A stretch of 64,000 nucleotides of DNA, from the NCBI RefSeq assembly GCF_004681125.1, contig NZ_SIHO01000001.1:62001-126000 (forward strand), written 5' to 3'. This stretch comes from Glacieibacterium arshaanense. Lineage in GTDB: Bacteria; Pseudomonadota; Alphaproteobacteria; Sphingomonadales; Sphingomonadaceae. Made by a program: the position numbers and the translations under genes. This document shows positions 55,321-64,000 of the stretch, piece after piece. Numbering within the stretch: the stretch's first letter is position 1; the number at the start of each line of letters is the position of its first letter. The notes beneath the pieces were generated by a model. That model made no database searches, had not been told where the DNA came from, and saw only the letters and a list, made by a program, of their open reading frames with translations.

Positions 55321-55398
55321 GCAGGGGCTCGCCCCTGCACCCGGTTGTCAGGCGCTCTTCAATCGGGTGCAGGCGTCACGCCTGCCCGCCGGAGGCTC
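55321..55398. repeat. Paired palindromic repeat family A, copy 8 (left outer block missing)
   Basis: The left arm (55321-55342) keeps only the core gcaggggctcgcccctgc and ccc. The right arm (55365-55398) is complete with core aggcgtcacgcct. The missing left outer block has been replaced by the T-run of the receptor terminator. The spacer has ggcgctcttcaat. It lies between convergent genes. Confidence 0.85.
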
Positions 55399-55405
55399 TT
55401 GAAGC

Positions 55406-56281
55406 TTACTCCGCCGCGTCGCGCAGCGCCGCCTCCAGCCCCAGCCGCGGCAACTCCACCAGCAGCCGGTCGATCAGCCCGGTCATCAGCGCGGTAATCT
55501 TCGCGAAGCCGGCGTTGGGCCGCAGCCGCGCGGTGTCCATGTAGAGCGCGCGGTCGATTTCGATCTGCACGGCGTGGGTGCCGGTGGCGGGGGCGCCGTG
55601 CGCGGCGGTGGTGTAGCCGCCGGCATAGGGGTCGTTGGCCACGACACGCAGCCCGGCGCTGGTGAAATGTTCGGCGATGGCGGCGACGAGGGCAGGCGCG
55701 GCGCTGCGGCCGTGGAGGTCGCCGAGCACGATCTGCGGCGTGCCGTGGCGACCGGGCAGCGGCGTCGGCATCGAGTGGCAGTCGATCAGCACGGCATAGC
55801 CGTGGCGGGCGTGCGCGGCGTCGAGCAGTGCTGCCAGTGTCGCGTGATAGGGGGTGTGCACGGCGCTGATGCGGGCGCGGGCATGTGCGAGCGACAGCGG
55901 GCCGGTGTAGATGTCGAGGCCGTGCGCGGCGATGCGCGGCAGGATGCCGAGCCCGACGCGGACGCGGTCTCCATGCTGGTCGGGGTGTGGCGGTGGCGGG
56001 GCGTCGAACATCGACGGATCGAGTTCATCGGCGCTGCGGTTGAGGTCGAGCCATGCGCGGCCGTAATGCGCCGCGACCAACGGCACGCCGCGGTCGGGCG
56101 CGGCGCCGACCAGCGTATCGACAAAGGCGTCTTCGGCGCGGCGCAGCTGATCGACGCGCAGCCGCGTCTGTGCCAGGAATGCCGGCGGATAGGCGCGCCC
56201 CGAATGCGGCGACGCCAGCACCAGCGCGGTTGCGGGCGTGCCGGTGACGGTGAAGCCGTCGGTCGGGGTGGAATCGCGCAT
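55406..56281 (-). CDS. N-formylglutamate amidohydrolase family protein
   Basis: The 291-residue protein matches the N-formylglutamate deformylase (HutG/FGase) family: LVLASPHSGRAYPPAFLAQTRL with the metal-binding His, RAEDAFVDTLVGAAPDRGVPLVAAHYGRAWLDLNRSADELDP, CHSMPTPLPGRHG and LGDLHGRSAAPALV, and HAVQIEIDRALYMD. In pathway context it would hydrolyse N-formyl-L-glutamate in histidine breakdown. No hut genes are adjacent. In many alphaproteobacteria this gene stands alone and its substrate is uncertain. Confidence 0.9.
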   Translation of the reverse strand: MRDSTPTDGFTVTGTPATALVLASPHSGRAYPPAFLAQTRLRVDQLRRAEDAFVDTLVGAAPDRGVPLVAAHYGRAWLDLNRSADELDPSMFDAPPPPHPDQHGDRVRVGLGILPRIAAHGLDIYTGPLSLAHARARISAVHTPYHATLAALLDAAHARHGYAVLIDCHSMPTPLPGRHGTPQIVLGDLHGRSAAPALVAAIAEHFTSAGLRVVANDPYAGGYTTAAHGAPATGTHAVQIEIDRALYMDTARLRPNAGFAKITALMTGLIDRLLVELPRLGLEAALRDAAE

Positions 56282-56402
56282 CGTGCTGGCACCTTAACAG
56301 CAAGCGGCGTTGCGGCCAGCCCCGTGAAATGCTGCACGTGCGGAAAATGCGCCACGCTGCGCTTGCTTATCGCCAAGCCTGCGGCTATTGACCCCGCAGC
56401 GT

Positions 56403-56477
56403 GGGCGCGTAGCTCAGTGGTAGAGCACTGTGTTGACATCGCAGGGGTCGCTGGTTCGATACCAGCCGTGCCCACCA
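56403..56477 (+). tRNA. tRNA-Val (anticodon GAC)
   Basis: The 75-base cloverleaf includes CCA. The acceptor stem GGGCGCG pairs with CGTGCCC (one G-T), the D arm is GCTCAGTGGTAGAGC, the anticodon stem CTGTG/CGCAG closes a TTGACAT loop with anticodon GAC, and the T arm has GGTTCGAT. A short T-run follows at 56486-56490. Confidence 0.96.
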
Positions 56478-56693
56478 TTTTCCCCTTTTTGATGTCATGA
56501 CCACTGCCCGCCGGCGGCGTGGCGGTTCGGGGCGCCACGGCGTCAAGCCGGTTTGAAAACGACCCGCATTGTGCAAGTCAGTTGGGCAGGCGGTGCCGAA
56601 TGCCCTGCTTGATTCGGGCTGCCGGATCATCCGGGGCTTCAGGCCGCAGACATAAATGACAATGCCGCAACGGCGTGCGCAAGGGGAAGATCG

Positions 56694-57437
56694 ATGGAAC
56701 CGCTGGTCAAGCGCGAGAATTTTGACGGCTGGACGCAACTGACACTCAACCGGCCCGACAAGCTCAATTCATTGACGGTCGGGGTGTTTGCCGAGCTGCG
56801 CGCGCATGTCGAGGCGTTGGCGACCGACACGACCATCGGCTGCGTCGTGCTGCGCGGCGCCGGCAAATGCTTTTCCGCCGGGCACGACCTGGGTGACATT
56901 GCCGAGGGCGAGAAGGTGCCGTCGCGCGGCTGGCACAGCGAGACGCTGCGCATGCTGGAAATGCTGCCGCAGCCTGTCGTCGCGGCGGTGCACGGGCATT
57001 GCTATACCGGCGCGCTCGAAGTCGCGCTGGCGTGCGATTTCATTATCGCCTCCGATGACGCGCGCTTTGGCGATACGCACGCCAAATGGGCGCTGACGCC
57101 GATCTGGGGCATGAGCCAGCGGTTGCCGCGGCGCGTCGGGGCCGCCACCGCCAAGCGGCTGATGTTTACTGCCGACATGATCGATGCCACTGAGGCCGTG
57201 CGCATCGGGCTGGCGGAATATGCCGTGCCGCGCGCCGACTTCGAGCGCGAGATCGAGAGCCTCGCCAAGCGCATCGTTGCCAATTCGCCGTTCAGCCACC
57301 GCGCCAACAAGCGGCTGCTCGAGGCGACCGATGGCGGCCTGCTCGACGCCGGGCTGAACTGGGAAGTCGAGCACAGCGAAGGCGTCGGCCCCGACATGCA
57401 CGCGCGCATCGCCGCGTTCACCAACCGCCGCAAATAG
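56694..57437 (+). CDS. Enoyl-CoA hydratase/isomerase family protein
   Basis: The 247-residue crotonase-fold protein has LTLNRPDKLNSLTVGVFAELRAHVEAL, the first oxyanion loop GKCFSAGHDLGDIAEGE, and the second loop VHGHCYTGALEVALACDFIIASDDARFGDTH. The GALEVAL segment has Glu at the first hydratase catalytic site, while the second acid position lies near WALTPIWGMSQRLPRRVG where the usual Glu/Asp is not obvious. Hydratase activity is possible but unproven. GGGG precedes the ATG. It stands alone after the tRNA and is convergent with the RTX protein gene, eight bases apart. Confidence 0.88.
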   Translation: MEPLVKRENFDGWTQLTLNRPDKLNSLTVGVFAELRAHVEALATDTTIGCVVLRGAGKCFSAGHDLGDIAEGEKVPSRGWHSETLRMLEMLPQPVVAAVHGHCYTGALEVALACDFIIASDDARFGDTHAKWALTPIWGMSQRLPRRVGAATAKRLMFTADMIDATEAVRIGLAEYAVPRADFEREIESLAKRIVANSPFSHRANKRLLEATDGGLLDAGLNWEVEHSEGVGPDMHARIAAFTNRRK

Positions 57438-57444
57438 GCCGGGC

Positions 57445-59508
57445 TCAGCCGTACAGTATGTCGCTGGCGTGGACGGCGCCGGTGATGGCGATGGTTGCCG
57501 TGCTGTGGTCGATGCCGTCGGTGATGATCCAGTTGCTGCCGGTGCCCTGGACCATCTTGGTGCCGGCGCCCCAGCCGATCAGCCGGATCAGGTCGCCGGC
57601 GGCGGCGCAGTTGCCGGTAAAGTCGCTGATGCTGTCGCCGCTTGCCTCGCCTTTGACGAAGACGAAGATGTCATTGCCGGCGCCGCCGGTCAGCCGGTCG
57701 GTACCGGTGCCACCGTCGAGGATATCGTTGCCCGCACCGCCGCTGAGCATATCGTTGCCACCGAGGCCGTAGAGCATGTCGGCACCGCCCGCGCCGGCGA
57801 TGCTGTTGTCGAGCGCATTGCCGGTGCCGGTGAACGCTGCGGTACCCCAGTACAGCAGGTTTTCGACGCCGGCGCAGAGCGTATACGCCGACAGCAGCGC
57901 CTTGACGGTGTCGACGCCGCCGAGATCGATGCCGTTTTCGACCTCGATGACGCGGTCGCCGGTGTTGTCGACAATGTAGGTGTCATTGCCGCCGCCGCCG
58001 ACCATCGTGTCGGCACCACTGCCGCCATCAATGATGTTGCCGGCGCTGCTGCCGCGCAGAACATTGTCGAGCGCATTGCCGGTCAGGTTGCCGGTGCTGC
58101 TGCCCGACAAGGTCAGGTTTTCGATGGTCGCGCCGAGGGCATAGCTGCGGTCGGCGATGACGGTGTCGTTGCCGCCGGTGTCGACGACCAGCTGCGTCGG
58201 GTTGTTGACGTAGTAGGTGTCGTCGCCAAGCCCGCCCGCCAGCGTGTCGGTGCCGAGGCCGCCATTGAGAATGTCGTTGCCGCTGCCGCCGGTGATGATG
58301 TTGTTGCCGCCGTTGCCGATCAGCGTGTCATTGCCGGCACCACCGGTGATGACGTTGGCCAGCACGTTGCCGGTGCCGGTGAAGTTGCCGGTGCCGGCGA
58401 AGGTCAGATTGTCGGTGACCGCATCAATGGCGAAGCTCGCAGCCTTGGTGATGACGGTGGCGTCCTGCGTGATGCTCAGCCGGTCGGCGGCGGTCAGCGC
58501 CGTGTCATAGGTGAAGCTGCCGCGCTGGTCCCAGAACTGCAGGTCGCGGGCGCCGGCGACGATCGCGACATTGCCGCTGTTGCCGGTGAAGACAATGTCG
58601 TGCGATTTGCCGGTCACCTGAAAGCGTGGCGTATTGTTTGCCGCCGTGCCGGTGCCTGACCAGCTCAGCGTATTGTTCGCCACGGTGCCGCTGACGTTTT
58701 CGAGCAGCATACCCTGGCCGGTGCCGTCGATGACGGTGTTGCCGGTGATGACCGCGCCGGGAAAACCCAGTCCCTTGCCATTGTCGTCGAGGTAAATTCC
58801 GAGCATCGGATCGCCGCTGCCCTGTTCGAGCAGATTGCCGGTGATGACGACACCGGTGATTGCGGTCTTGTCGGTCCAGATATGAATGCGGTCGCCATGG
58901 TCGCCGGCGCCGCCGAAATTCCACGGGTGACTGCTCCAGCTGTGGTTGCCGGTGATGACCAGCCCCGAAGTCGCCGAGCCGCTGATCGGCGTGGTACGCA
59001 GGTCGTGGATGTCGTTGCCGCTGATCGTCAGGTTTGACCCGGTAAAGGTGATGCCCTTGTGGAACAGGCTGATGTCGCTGTTGGTGATGGCGCAGTCGCG
59101 CGAGTTTTCGAAGTTGATTCCCTTGCCCGCCGGCAGGCCGAGCACATTGCCCGTCGCGTCGAGCAGTTTGGCGCTTTGCGCGACGCCGTTGACCGCCAGC
59201 CCGCCGCTGACCTTGGCATTGGTGATGGTAACGCGGTCGCAGTCCCAGATGCGGATGGCTTGGGCATTGCTGTCGCTGGTCGCGGTCGGCTTGAAACTGA
59301 CGGTGGCACCGTCGAACGTCACGCCGCTGACGCGGCTGAGCGCGATGCTGGTGAAGCTGCCGCCCTTGATGGTGATGCCACCGCCAAAATTGAGGTTGGC
59401 GAGCAGCACCGCGCCATAGTTGCCCGCGGCAAGCTGCAACGTGTCGCCCGCCTTGAGCGTGCCCAGCTGGGCTTGAAAATTGCCGGTGTTGGCATTGATA
59501 ATCGCCAT
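57445..59508 (-). CDS. RTX repeat protein with right-handed beta-helix (alginate-epimerase-like)
   Basis: The 687-residue protein has no N-terminal signal peptide. Residues about 1-330 form a parallel beta-helix (repeating strands such as ITIKGGSFTSI, ITNAKVSGGL, LTISGNDIHDLR, GVVITGNLLEQG) like polysaccharide lyases and mannuronan C5-epimerases. A Ca2+-binding RTX region follows with nonapeptides GGAGNDTLIGNGGNN, GGSGNDILNGGLGTD, GGGGNDTYIVD, GLGGNDMLSGGAGNDILDGGTGTD (in parts), and a C-terminal secretion-type domain. RTX proteins leave by type I secretion through an uncleaved C-terminal signal. No transporter genes are in the window. The polymer substrate is unknown. GGGAG precedes the start. 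Confidence 0.87.
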   Translation of the reverse strand: MAIINANTGNFQAQLGTLKAGDTLQLAAGNYGAVLLANLNFGGGITIKGGSFTSIALSRVSGVTFDGATVSFKPTATSDSNAQAIRIWDCDRVTITNAKVSGGLAVNGVAQSAKLLDATGNVLGLPAGKGINFENSRDCAITNSDISLFHKGITFTGSNLTISGNDIHDLRTTPISGSATSGLVITGNHSWSSHPWNFGGAGDHGDRIHIWTDKTAITGVVITGNLLEQGSGDPMLGIYLDDNGKGLGFPGAVITGNTVIDGTGQGMLLENVSGTVANNTLSWSGTGTAANNTPRFQVTGKSHDIVFTGNSGNVAIVAGARDLQFWDQRGSFTYDTALTAADRLSITQDATVITKAASFAIDAVTDNLTFAGTGNFTGTGNVLANVITGGAGNDTLIGNGGNNIITGGSGNDILNGGLGTDTLAGGLGDDTYYVNNPTQLVVDTGGNDTVIADRSYALGATIENLTLSGSSTGNLTGNALDNVLRGSSAGNIIDGGSGADTMVGGGGNDTYIVDNTGDRVIEVENGIDLGGVDTVKALLSAYTLCAGVENLLYWGTAAFTGTGNALDNSIAGAGGADMLYGLGGNDMLSGGAGNDILDGGTGTDRLTGGAGNDIFVFVKGEASGDSISDFTGNCAAAGDLIRLIGWGAGTKMVQGTGSNWIITDGIDHSTATIAITGAVHASDILYG

Positions 59509-59801
59509 GAACGCATGCTCCCGCAACATTGGTCGTGGAGCGTTCAACGGCGGCAGCGCACGCCACGTGCGGGCATAATTGGTGAAGCGCGGTCAACCTT
59601 ACCGGCCTTTCGGCGCGGACCAGAGGGAGACGGCGGCGCGGCGTGAAAGTCCGTTAAGAACGTTTGTCAGGGCGCAGCTTTCGGGGCGTGCCGGCAAACA
59701 GATTAACGCACACGGCGATATCCAGCTTGTCGGCGGCGCGCCGGTTGTGAATATGGCAGGCACTGACAACAACCAACACAACACGTCCGGGGAGACCTGC
59801 C

Positions 59802-60590
59802 ATGAAAATCGATTCGAACACGGCCGCCATCGTCACCGGGGGCGCATCGGGCCTCGGCCAGGCATCGGCGCGGGCGCTGCGCGCCGCCGGCGTCAAGGTG
59901 ACAATCTTCGACATTGCCGAAGCCGGCCAGGCGGTCGCTGACGAAATCGGCGCGACGTTCTGCAACGTCAACATCCTGTCCGAAGAAAGCGCGCTGGCGG
60001 GGTTTGAAAAGGCCCGCGCCGTCAACGGCCAGGAACGCATTCTGGTGCATTGCGCGATGACCGCCAAGGGCGGCAAGACCGTCGGCCGCGACAAGGCGAC
60101 CGGCGGCTTCAAGCGCGTTTCGACCGAAGACTATGCCTTCTCGGTCGACGGGATTCTGGTCGCGAGCTACCGCATGGCGTCGATTTCGGCGCTCGGCATG
60201 GCAGGCCTCGAACCGCTCGAAGACGGCGAACGCGGCGTCATCACGCTGACGTCGAGCGTCGCGGCGCAGGACGGGCAGGTCGGGCAGGTGTGTTATGGCT
60301 CCGCCAAGGCCGGCGTCAACGGGCTGGTGCTGCCGATGGCGCGCGACCTGATGGAGCTAGGCATTCGCGTCAACTCGATCATGCCGGGGATTTTCGCGAC
60401 GCCGCCGATGCTGCGCTTCAAGGATTTCAACCCGGCGATGTGGGACGGTCTCAACGCCTCGGTGCCGTTCCCGCGTCGGCTGGGCAACCCCCCCGAATTC
60501 GGCAGCCTGGTGATGGAGCTGGTGCGCAACAGCTATTTCAACGCGCAGACGATCCGGCTCGATGGCGGCATCCGCATGCCGCCGCGTTGA
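59802..60590 (+). CDS. SDR-family oxidoreductase (HSD10-like)
   Basis: The 262-residue short-chain dehydrogenase has the cofactor motif VTGGASGLGQASARAL at residues 12-27, the acidic FDIA cofactor-binding end of strand 2 (NAD preference), and the catalytic Tyr-x-x-x-Lys in QVCYGSAKAGVNGL. The usual NNAG motif is replaced by VHCAMTAKGGK. The C terminus GGIRMPPR is typical of 17-beta-HSD type 10/3-hydroxyacyl-CoA dehydrogenase type 2 proteins. It would oxidise 3-hydroxyacyl-CoAs or related alcohols. GGGGAG precedes the ATG. It is divergent from the RTX gene across 290 bp in which I see no further feature. Confidence 0.9.
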   Translation: MKIDSNTAAIVTGGASGLGQASARALRAAGVKVTIFDIAEAGQAVADEIGATFCNVNILSEESALAGFEKARAVNGQERILVHCAMTAKGGKTVGRDKATGGFKRVSTEDYAFSVDGILVASYRMASISALGMAGLEPLEDGERGVITLTSSVAAQDGQVGQVCYGSAKAGVNGLVLPMARDLMELGIRVNSIMPGIFATPPMLRFKDFNPAMWDGLNASVPFPRRLGNPPEFGSLVMELVRNSYFNAQTIRLDGGIRMPPR

Positions 60591-60621
60591 GGCGGGGCAG
60601 CCGGCCGGAAGGAACTAAGCC

Positions 60622-61281
60622 ATGACGAACCCGCACCTGCGCCGCTATGTCTGGGATGTGCCGACGCGGCTGTTCCACTGGGGCATTGCCGGGCTGGTCG
60701 GGTTCTCGTGGTGGAGTGCCGAAAACAGCCATATGGATTGGCACTACAAGTCGGGGCTCGTGGTCACAGGGCTGCTGGTCTTCCGCATCCTGTGGGGCTT
60801 TGTCGGCAGCGACACGGCGCGCTTCGCGCAGTTCCTGCGCGGACCGGTGGCTATCCGTGCCTATTTGCGCGGGCAGTTGGCGGCGCGGCCCGGACACAAC
60901 CCGCTCGGCGGCTGGAGCGTGCTGGCGCTGCTGCTGGTGCTGGTGACGCAGGTGACGACGGGGATGTTCAGCGTCGATGTCGACGGCATGGAATCGGGGC
61001 CACTGTCGTATCTGCTCGATTTCGATCAAGGCCGCACCGCCGCCAAGATTCACGCGGCGAGCTTCAACCTGCTGTTGGCGCTGGTAGCGCTGCATGTGCT
61101 GGCAATCGCCTACCACCAGGTCTTCAAGCGCCACAATCTGACGCGCGCGATGGTGACCGGCTATCAGGCGTTCGATGCCGGCGGCACGGGGCTGGCGCGC
61201 GTTGGTTGGTGGCGCGTCATCGTCTGCGCCGCCTTGGCGGTTGCGGCAGCCTATTGGCTATCGCGCGGCGGACGGCTTTGA
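60622..61281 (+). CDS. Cytochrome b/b6 (Ni/Fe-hydrogenase-type b561) domain protein
   Basis: The 219-residue membrane protein opens YVWDVPTRLFHWGIAGLVGFSWWSAENSHMDWHYKSGLVVTGLLVFRILWG (in part), which has the haem-binding His in the first and second helices. HAASFNLLLALVALHVLAIAYHQVFKRHNL supplies the later histidines. Four to five helices are predicted with a final C-terminal anchor (VIVCAALAVAAAYWLS). Such proteins pass electrons from quinol to periplasmic c-type cytochromes or other carriers. No partner c-type cytochrome gene is adjacent. It follows the SDR gene by 31 bp and may share its transcript. Confidence 0.9.
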   Translation: MTNPHLRRYVWDVPTRLFHWGIAGLVGFSWWSAENSHMDWHYKSGLVVTGLLVFRILWGFVGSDTARFAQFLRGPVAIRAYLRGQLAARPGHNPLGGWSVLALLLVLVTQVTTGMFSVDVDGMESGPLSYLLDFDQGRTAAKIHAASFNLLLALVALHVLAIAYHQVFKRHNLTRAMVTGYQAFDAGGTGLARVGWWRVIVCAALAVAAAYWLSRGGRL

Positions 61282-61356
61282 CCGGATGGCCTGTAGCGCC
61301 GGTCCTGCGTGCCTTGCTGGCATCAGGGCTTTAACTCGGACTCCGCTAATCAGGTG

Positions 61357-62655
61357 CTAGCTTTGAGGGCACCCATTCGCCAACGGCTTGCCAGCAACGC
61401 GGTCCTTGACCCATTCAAGATACATGGGCGCTGAAACGCCGGGCGTCGTAAAGTGCGTTTGCGCACCGGGCAGCTGGTTTCTCCCGACATTCGCACCCAT
61501 GGCGCACATTTGCTTTTGATAAAGCTCATGCATAATGGGCGGCACGGCAGTGTCCTTGGTACCCCAATAAATGACGACAGGCGCCACCGGCTTCACAGGC
61601 TTCACGCTGCCATCAACAAACGCCTTTACCCATGCCAAGGCGTTGCCAGGTTCGGGTTTCAAGAGCGATTTGTATTGATCGCCATAGGCATAGTTGAAAG
61701 TGTCGGCGAGCACATGGATGCACTTGTTTCTGGATAGATTGTCTGTGGCCTTGGCGCCTTCATCGGTCAGCACATCGGTCAGCTTGAGGTGGGGATAGGC
61801 TGCCTGCGTACCCCAAAGACCCATCACATAATGCGCAAACAGGACCACATTGGGGACGTTTGCCTGCGTGAAGCCGTTCATCAGCTTGGCCGCGCTCGCC
61901 TCATCGGTCGGCATGGTCGGCAGCATCGCTGCCACATCTTCCGGCGCCAGCGCCACGAATCCAAGATACTGCAGGTTATCTGCAGCCGTGCCCTGAAGCG
62001 CCTGATAGTCCGGCAGGCTGGCAGCTGCGATTGTGGCGCCGCCGCCCTGCGACCAACCGTAAATGATGGTCTTCTTGCCGGCGCCGGTTTCGGTCATCGA
62101 GCTTGCTGCCCGGGCCGCGTTGATGACATCCCTGCCGTTGGTTTGAGCCACGGCATATTGATGATTTCCACCGCCACCCAGGCCTTGGTAGTCAGTTGCC
62201 ACAACAACATAGCCCTGATCGATAAACTCCTGGCCATTGGGGATGCCGAAGTCAGTCCAGGAATTCCCGTCGGTCATAAAATACTGATTGAGTGCGCGCG
62301 TCGGTTCAATGATCTGCGATGGCCCGCAGTTTTGTGCCGATCCGGTCGTGCCGTGCGCCCAGGACATAATCGGCCTGCCTTCCTTCGGCGCAGCCCCCAC
62401 AGGTGCAATGATCAACCCCGTGGCAATCGTTTTTCGCCCCGCCACATCAGATGAAATGTAGGCAATTTTCCATGCCTGCGCACCCTTCAGCGAGGTCGCG
62501 ATTTGCTCTTTCGCAATGACTTGGCCCAGCTTTCCCTGAGGCGCCATTTTCATGACGCCATCATAAAAGGCCGACATTGGCGGGTCGGCATAGGCTGCGG
62601 AGCCGTTGAAACACAGCAAAGAGCCAGCAAGCAAAGCGGCAAGCATCTTCTTCAT
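61357..62655 (-). CDS. Secreted lipase-family alpha/beta hydrolase (LIP type)
   Basis: The 432-residue protein has a signal peptide (MKKMLAALLAGSLLCFNGSAAYA). The secretory-lipase family pattern follows: MSWAHGTTGSAQNCGPS, YVVVATDYQGLGGGGNHQYAV, the nucleophile elbow IIYGWSQGGGATIAA, Asp in IYWGTKDTAVPP and the final His in GAQTHFTTPGVS. Several cysteines suggest disulfides. Members hydrolyse triglycerides or other esters outside the cytoplasm. Its base composition is lower in G+C than most neighbours. The start at 62655 follows GGGAG; an upstream ATG at 62685 is less likely. It lies next to tRNA-Lys, which hints at acquisition, but no boundary repeats were found. Confidence 0.88.
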   Translation of the reverse strand: MKKMLAALLAGSLLCFNGSAAYADPPMSAFYDGVMKMAPQGKLGQVIAKEQIATSLKGAQAWKIAYISSDVAGRKTIATGLIIAPVGAAPKEGRPIMSWAHGTTGSAQNCGPSQIIEPTRALNQYFMTDGNSWTDFGIPNGQEFIDQGYVVVATDYQGLGGGGNHQYAVAQTNGRDVINAARAASSMTETGAGKKTIIYGWSQGGGATIAAASLPDYQALQGTAADNLQYLGFVALAPEDVAAMLPTMPTDEASAAKLMNGFTQANVPNVVLFAHYVMGLWGTQAAYPHLKLTDVLTDEGAKATDNLSRNKCIHVLADTFNYAYGDQYKSLLKPEPGNALAWVKAFVDGSVKPVKPVAPVVIYWGTKDTAVPPIMHELYQKQMCAMGANVGRNQLPGAQTHFTTPGVSAPMYLEWVKDRVAGKPLANGCPQS

Positions 62656-62905
62656 ACTGAACTCCCAAGTATTGAAAGCCATCATCGCGGACGATTTAAA
62701 TTGATCGAAAATGTCCCGGTTTGCGATACGTGGAAACCCCTAGTCAGATGTGCCGCCAGGCAAGGTGACCGGCGTCAGTCTGTCGACAATAGCAGCCCGA
62801 CTGAACGGGCGCGCGTCGGCTGATAGCGGCTGGCCGTCGCCGAAGCGTACTGGCGGTCGCGTGGCGGGCGGCTGTAACGCCCGCGATTTCGGCGATTTGA
62901 AGGGA

Positions 62906-62981
<76 letters not shown>

Positions 62982-63060
62982 ATACGCAAATGGCAGCTTG
63001 CTGCCGAGCGAGCGGCGCGATTAGCACCCGCTGCCGGGCTTGTCCAGCACTGTTGACGGC

Positions 63061-64000
63061 TTATCCGTCGTTTCCGCGATCGAGCAGGTCGGCGTCGCGC
63101 TGGCGGGCGATGCTCATGACGATGCCGAGCAGGATCATCACCGTCATCATCGCCGAGCCGCCGTAGCTGATCAGCGGCAGCGGGATGCCGACGACCGGTG
63201 CCAGCCCCATCACCATCATCATGTTGATGGCGAGATAAAAGAACAACGTCGCCGCCAGTCCCATCGCCGTCAGCCGCGAAAACATCGCGCGCGAGGTCAG
63301 CGCGACATTGATCGCCCAGCCGAGCACGATGCCGAAGCCGATCAGGATGAACAGTCCGCCGGCCAGCCCCCATTCTTCGGACATCGTCGCGAAGATGAAG
63401 TCGGTGTGGAGTTCGGGCAGATAGTCGAGGTGGCTCTGCGTGCCCTGCAGATAGCCCTTGCCGAAGATGCCGCCGCTGCCGATGGCGATCTTCGACTGGG
63501 TAATGTGATAGCCGGCGCCGAGCGGGTCGGTTTCGGGGTCCATGAAAATCAGCACGCGCTTGCGCTGATAGTCGTGCAGCATCGACCAGACGACCGGCAT
63601 CGCAGCACCTGCCGCTACCACGCCACCGATGAACAGCCAGATGCTGACCCCCGACAAGAACATCATCACCACCCCGCCGAACACGATCGACAGCGCGGTG
63701 CCGAGGTCAGGCTGCAGCATCACCAGCGCCGCGGGCATGCCGATCATCAGCAGCGCCGGCCATAGCGCGTTCAGCGTACCGATGAACGGCCTTGGCAGGT
63801 TGTGATAATAGCGGGCCAGCGCGAGGATAATCGCCAGCTTCATGAATTCCGACGGCTGCAAGCGGATGATGCCGAGGTCGAGCCAGCGCTGGCTGCCGCC
63901 GCTGATCTGGCCGAAGACTTCGACCGCAATCAGCGCCAGCAAAACGATACCGTAGAACCAATAGGCATAGCGCAGCCACAGCCGCGAATTGACTTGCGAC
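63061..64000 (-). CDS. rodA: Rod shape-determining peptidoglycan polymerase RodA (5' truncated by window edge)
   Basis: The last 312 or so residues of a SEDS-family polymerase are visible, read to the right edge where the frame stays open. Clear marks: SQRWLDLGIIRLQPSEFMKLAIILALARYY, QPDLGTALSIVFGGVVMMFLSG with the catalytic Asp region, GSGGIFGKGYLQGTQSHLDYLPELHTDFIFATMSEEWG, and the final GLAPVVGIPLPLISYGGSAMMTVMILLGIVMS. RodA with PBP2 builds lateral-wall peptidoglycan under MreB. The PELHTDFIF phrase distinguishes RodA from FtsW (which has NTDFIFA after a different loop). The 5' end with its start lies outside the window. Confidence 0.95.
   Translation of the reverse strand, partial: SQVNSRLWLRYAYWFYGIVLLALIAVEVFGQISGGSQRWLDLGIIRLQPSEFMKLAIILALARYYHNLPRPFIGTLNALWPALLMIGMPAALVMLQPDLGTALSIVFGGVVMMFLSGVSIWLFIGGVVAAGAAMPVVWSMLHDYQRKRVLIFMDPETDPLGAGYHITQSKIAIGSGGIFGKGYLQGTQSHLDYLPELHTDFIFATMSEEWGLAGGLFILIGFGIVLGWAINVALTSRAMFSRLTAMGLAATLFFYLAINMMMVMGLAPVVGIPLPLISYGGSAMMTVMILLGIVMSIARQRDADLLDRGNDG

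Noticed and set aside
43393-57437. Two enoyl-CoA hydratases and the acyl-CoA dehydrogenases as one beta-oxidation operon
   Set aside because: The genes are far apart, on different strands and separated by unrelated units. Only the shared operator pattern supports a link, and it is absent before the second hydratase.

Overview
The window comes from a high-G+C alphaproteobacterium, almost certainly a member of the Sphingomonadales. Lineage markers include a UrcA-family secreted protein, a TorF/Gcw_chp-type porin, a PEPxxWA-CTERM protein, a SapC-family protein, two TonB-dependent receptors, a DUF1013/TrcR cell-cycle regulator, a DUF1192 protein and a GSI-type glnA-glnB pair. Most of the window is chromosomal housekeeping DNA. 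There is no prophage, CRISPR array, insertion sequence or obvious genomic island.

Layout. 1-5.8 kb: an autotransporter tail, then metZ-apaG-LysR as overlapping genes, a 2OG-Fe(II) oxygenase and parE. 5.8-9.7 kb: a regulatory interval with a candidate small RNA, a TorF-type porin, a PEP-CTERM protein, an unexplained structured interval (8142-8614) and a transglutaminase-like protease. 9.7-14.2 kb: glnB-glnA, an SDR and an MFS transporter. 14.3-18.8 kb: thpR and an arylesterase gene divergent from a YbbA/YbbP-type ABC system. 18.9-24.4 kb: a BI-1 protein, a stand-alone ABC membrane domain, a dienelactone hydrolase, a LytS/LytTR two-component system and UrcA. 24.6-32 kb: clpA, a class A acid phosphatase, a tannase-family esterase and two acyl-CoA dehydrogenases. 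32-37.9 kb: DUF1192, quinone reductase, TrcR, a low-GC orphan, an MBL hydrolase, a CYTH-like protein and a split chromate transporter. 38-43.3 kb: xseB-ispA, coaD, a cyclophilin, then queA / DNA glycosylase / tgt. 43.4-49 kb: enoyl-CoA hydratase, a DEAD-box helicase and a large TonB receptor. 49-55.2 kb: a secreted Cys-containing protein, SapC, a YceI / cytochrome b561 / YceI operon and a ZnuD-like TonB receptor. 55.4-64 kb: N-formylglutamate amidohydrolase, tRNA-Val, enoyl-CoA hydratase, an RTX beta-helix protein, an SDR, a cytochrome b, a secreted lipase, tRNA-Lys and the start-truncated rodA.

The most notable signal lies between the genes. A family of paired palindromic repeats occurs nine times. 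Each arm has a conserved outer block (cctccggcgggca / tgcaccc) around a self-complementary core whose sequence changes from copy to copy while pairing is kept. Every copy lies at the 3' side of at least one gene and none lies between divergent genes. A second 3'-end element (variable hairpin followed by a conserved block of about 75 bp) follows both glnA and trcR. A 16-bp palindrome of the form TTnACGTwwrCGTmAA precedes the acyl-CoA dehydrogenase operon, an MBL hydrolase gene, an enoyl-CoA hydratase gene and the large TonB receptor gene, which suggests one acyl-CoA/lipid catabolism regulon. A candidate small RNA with a textbook terminator lies between parE and the porin.
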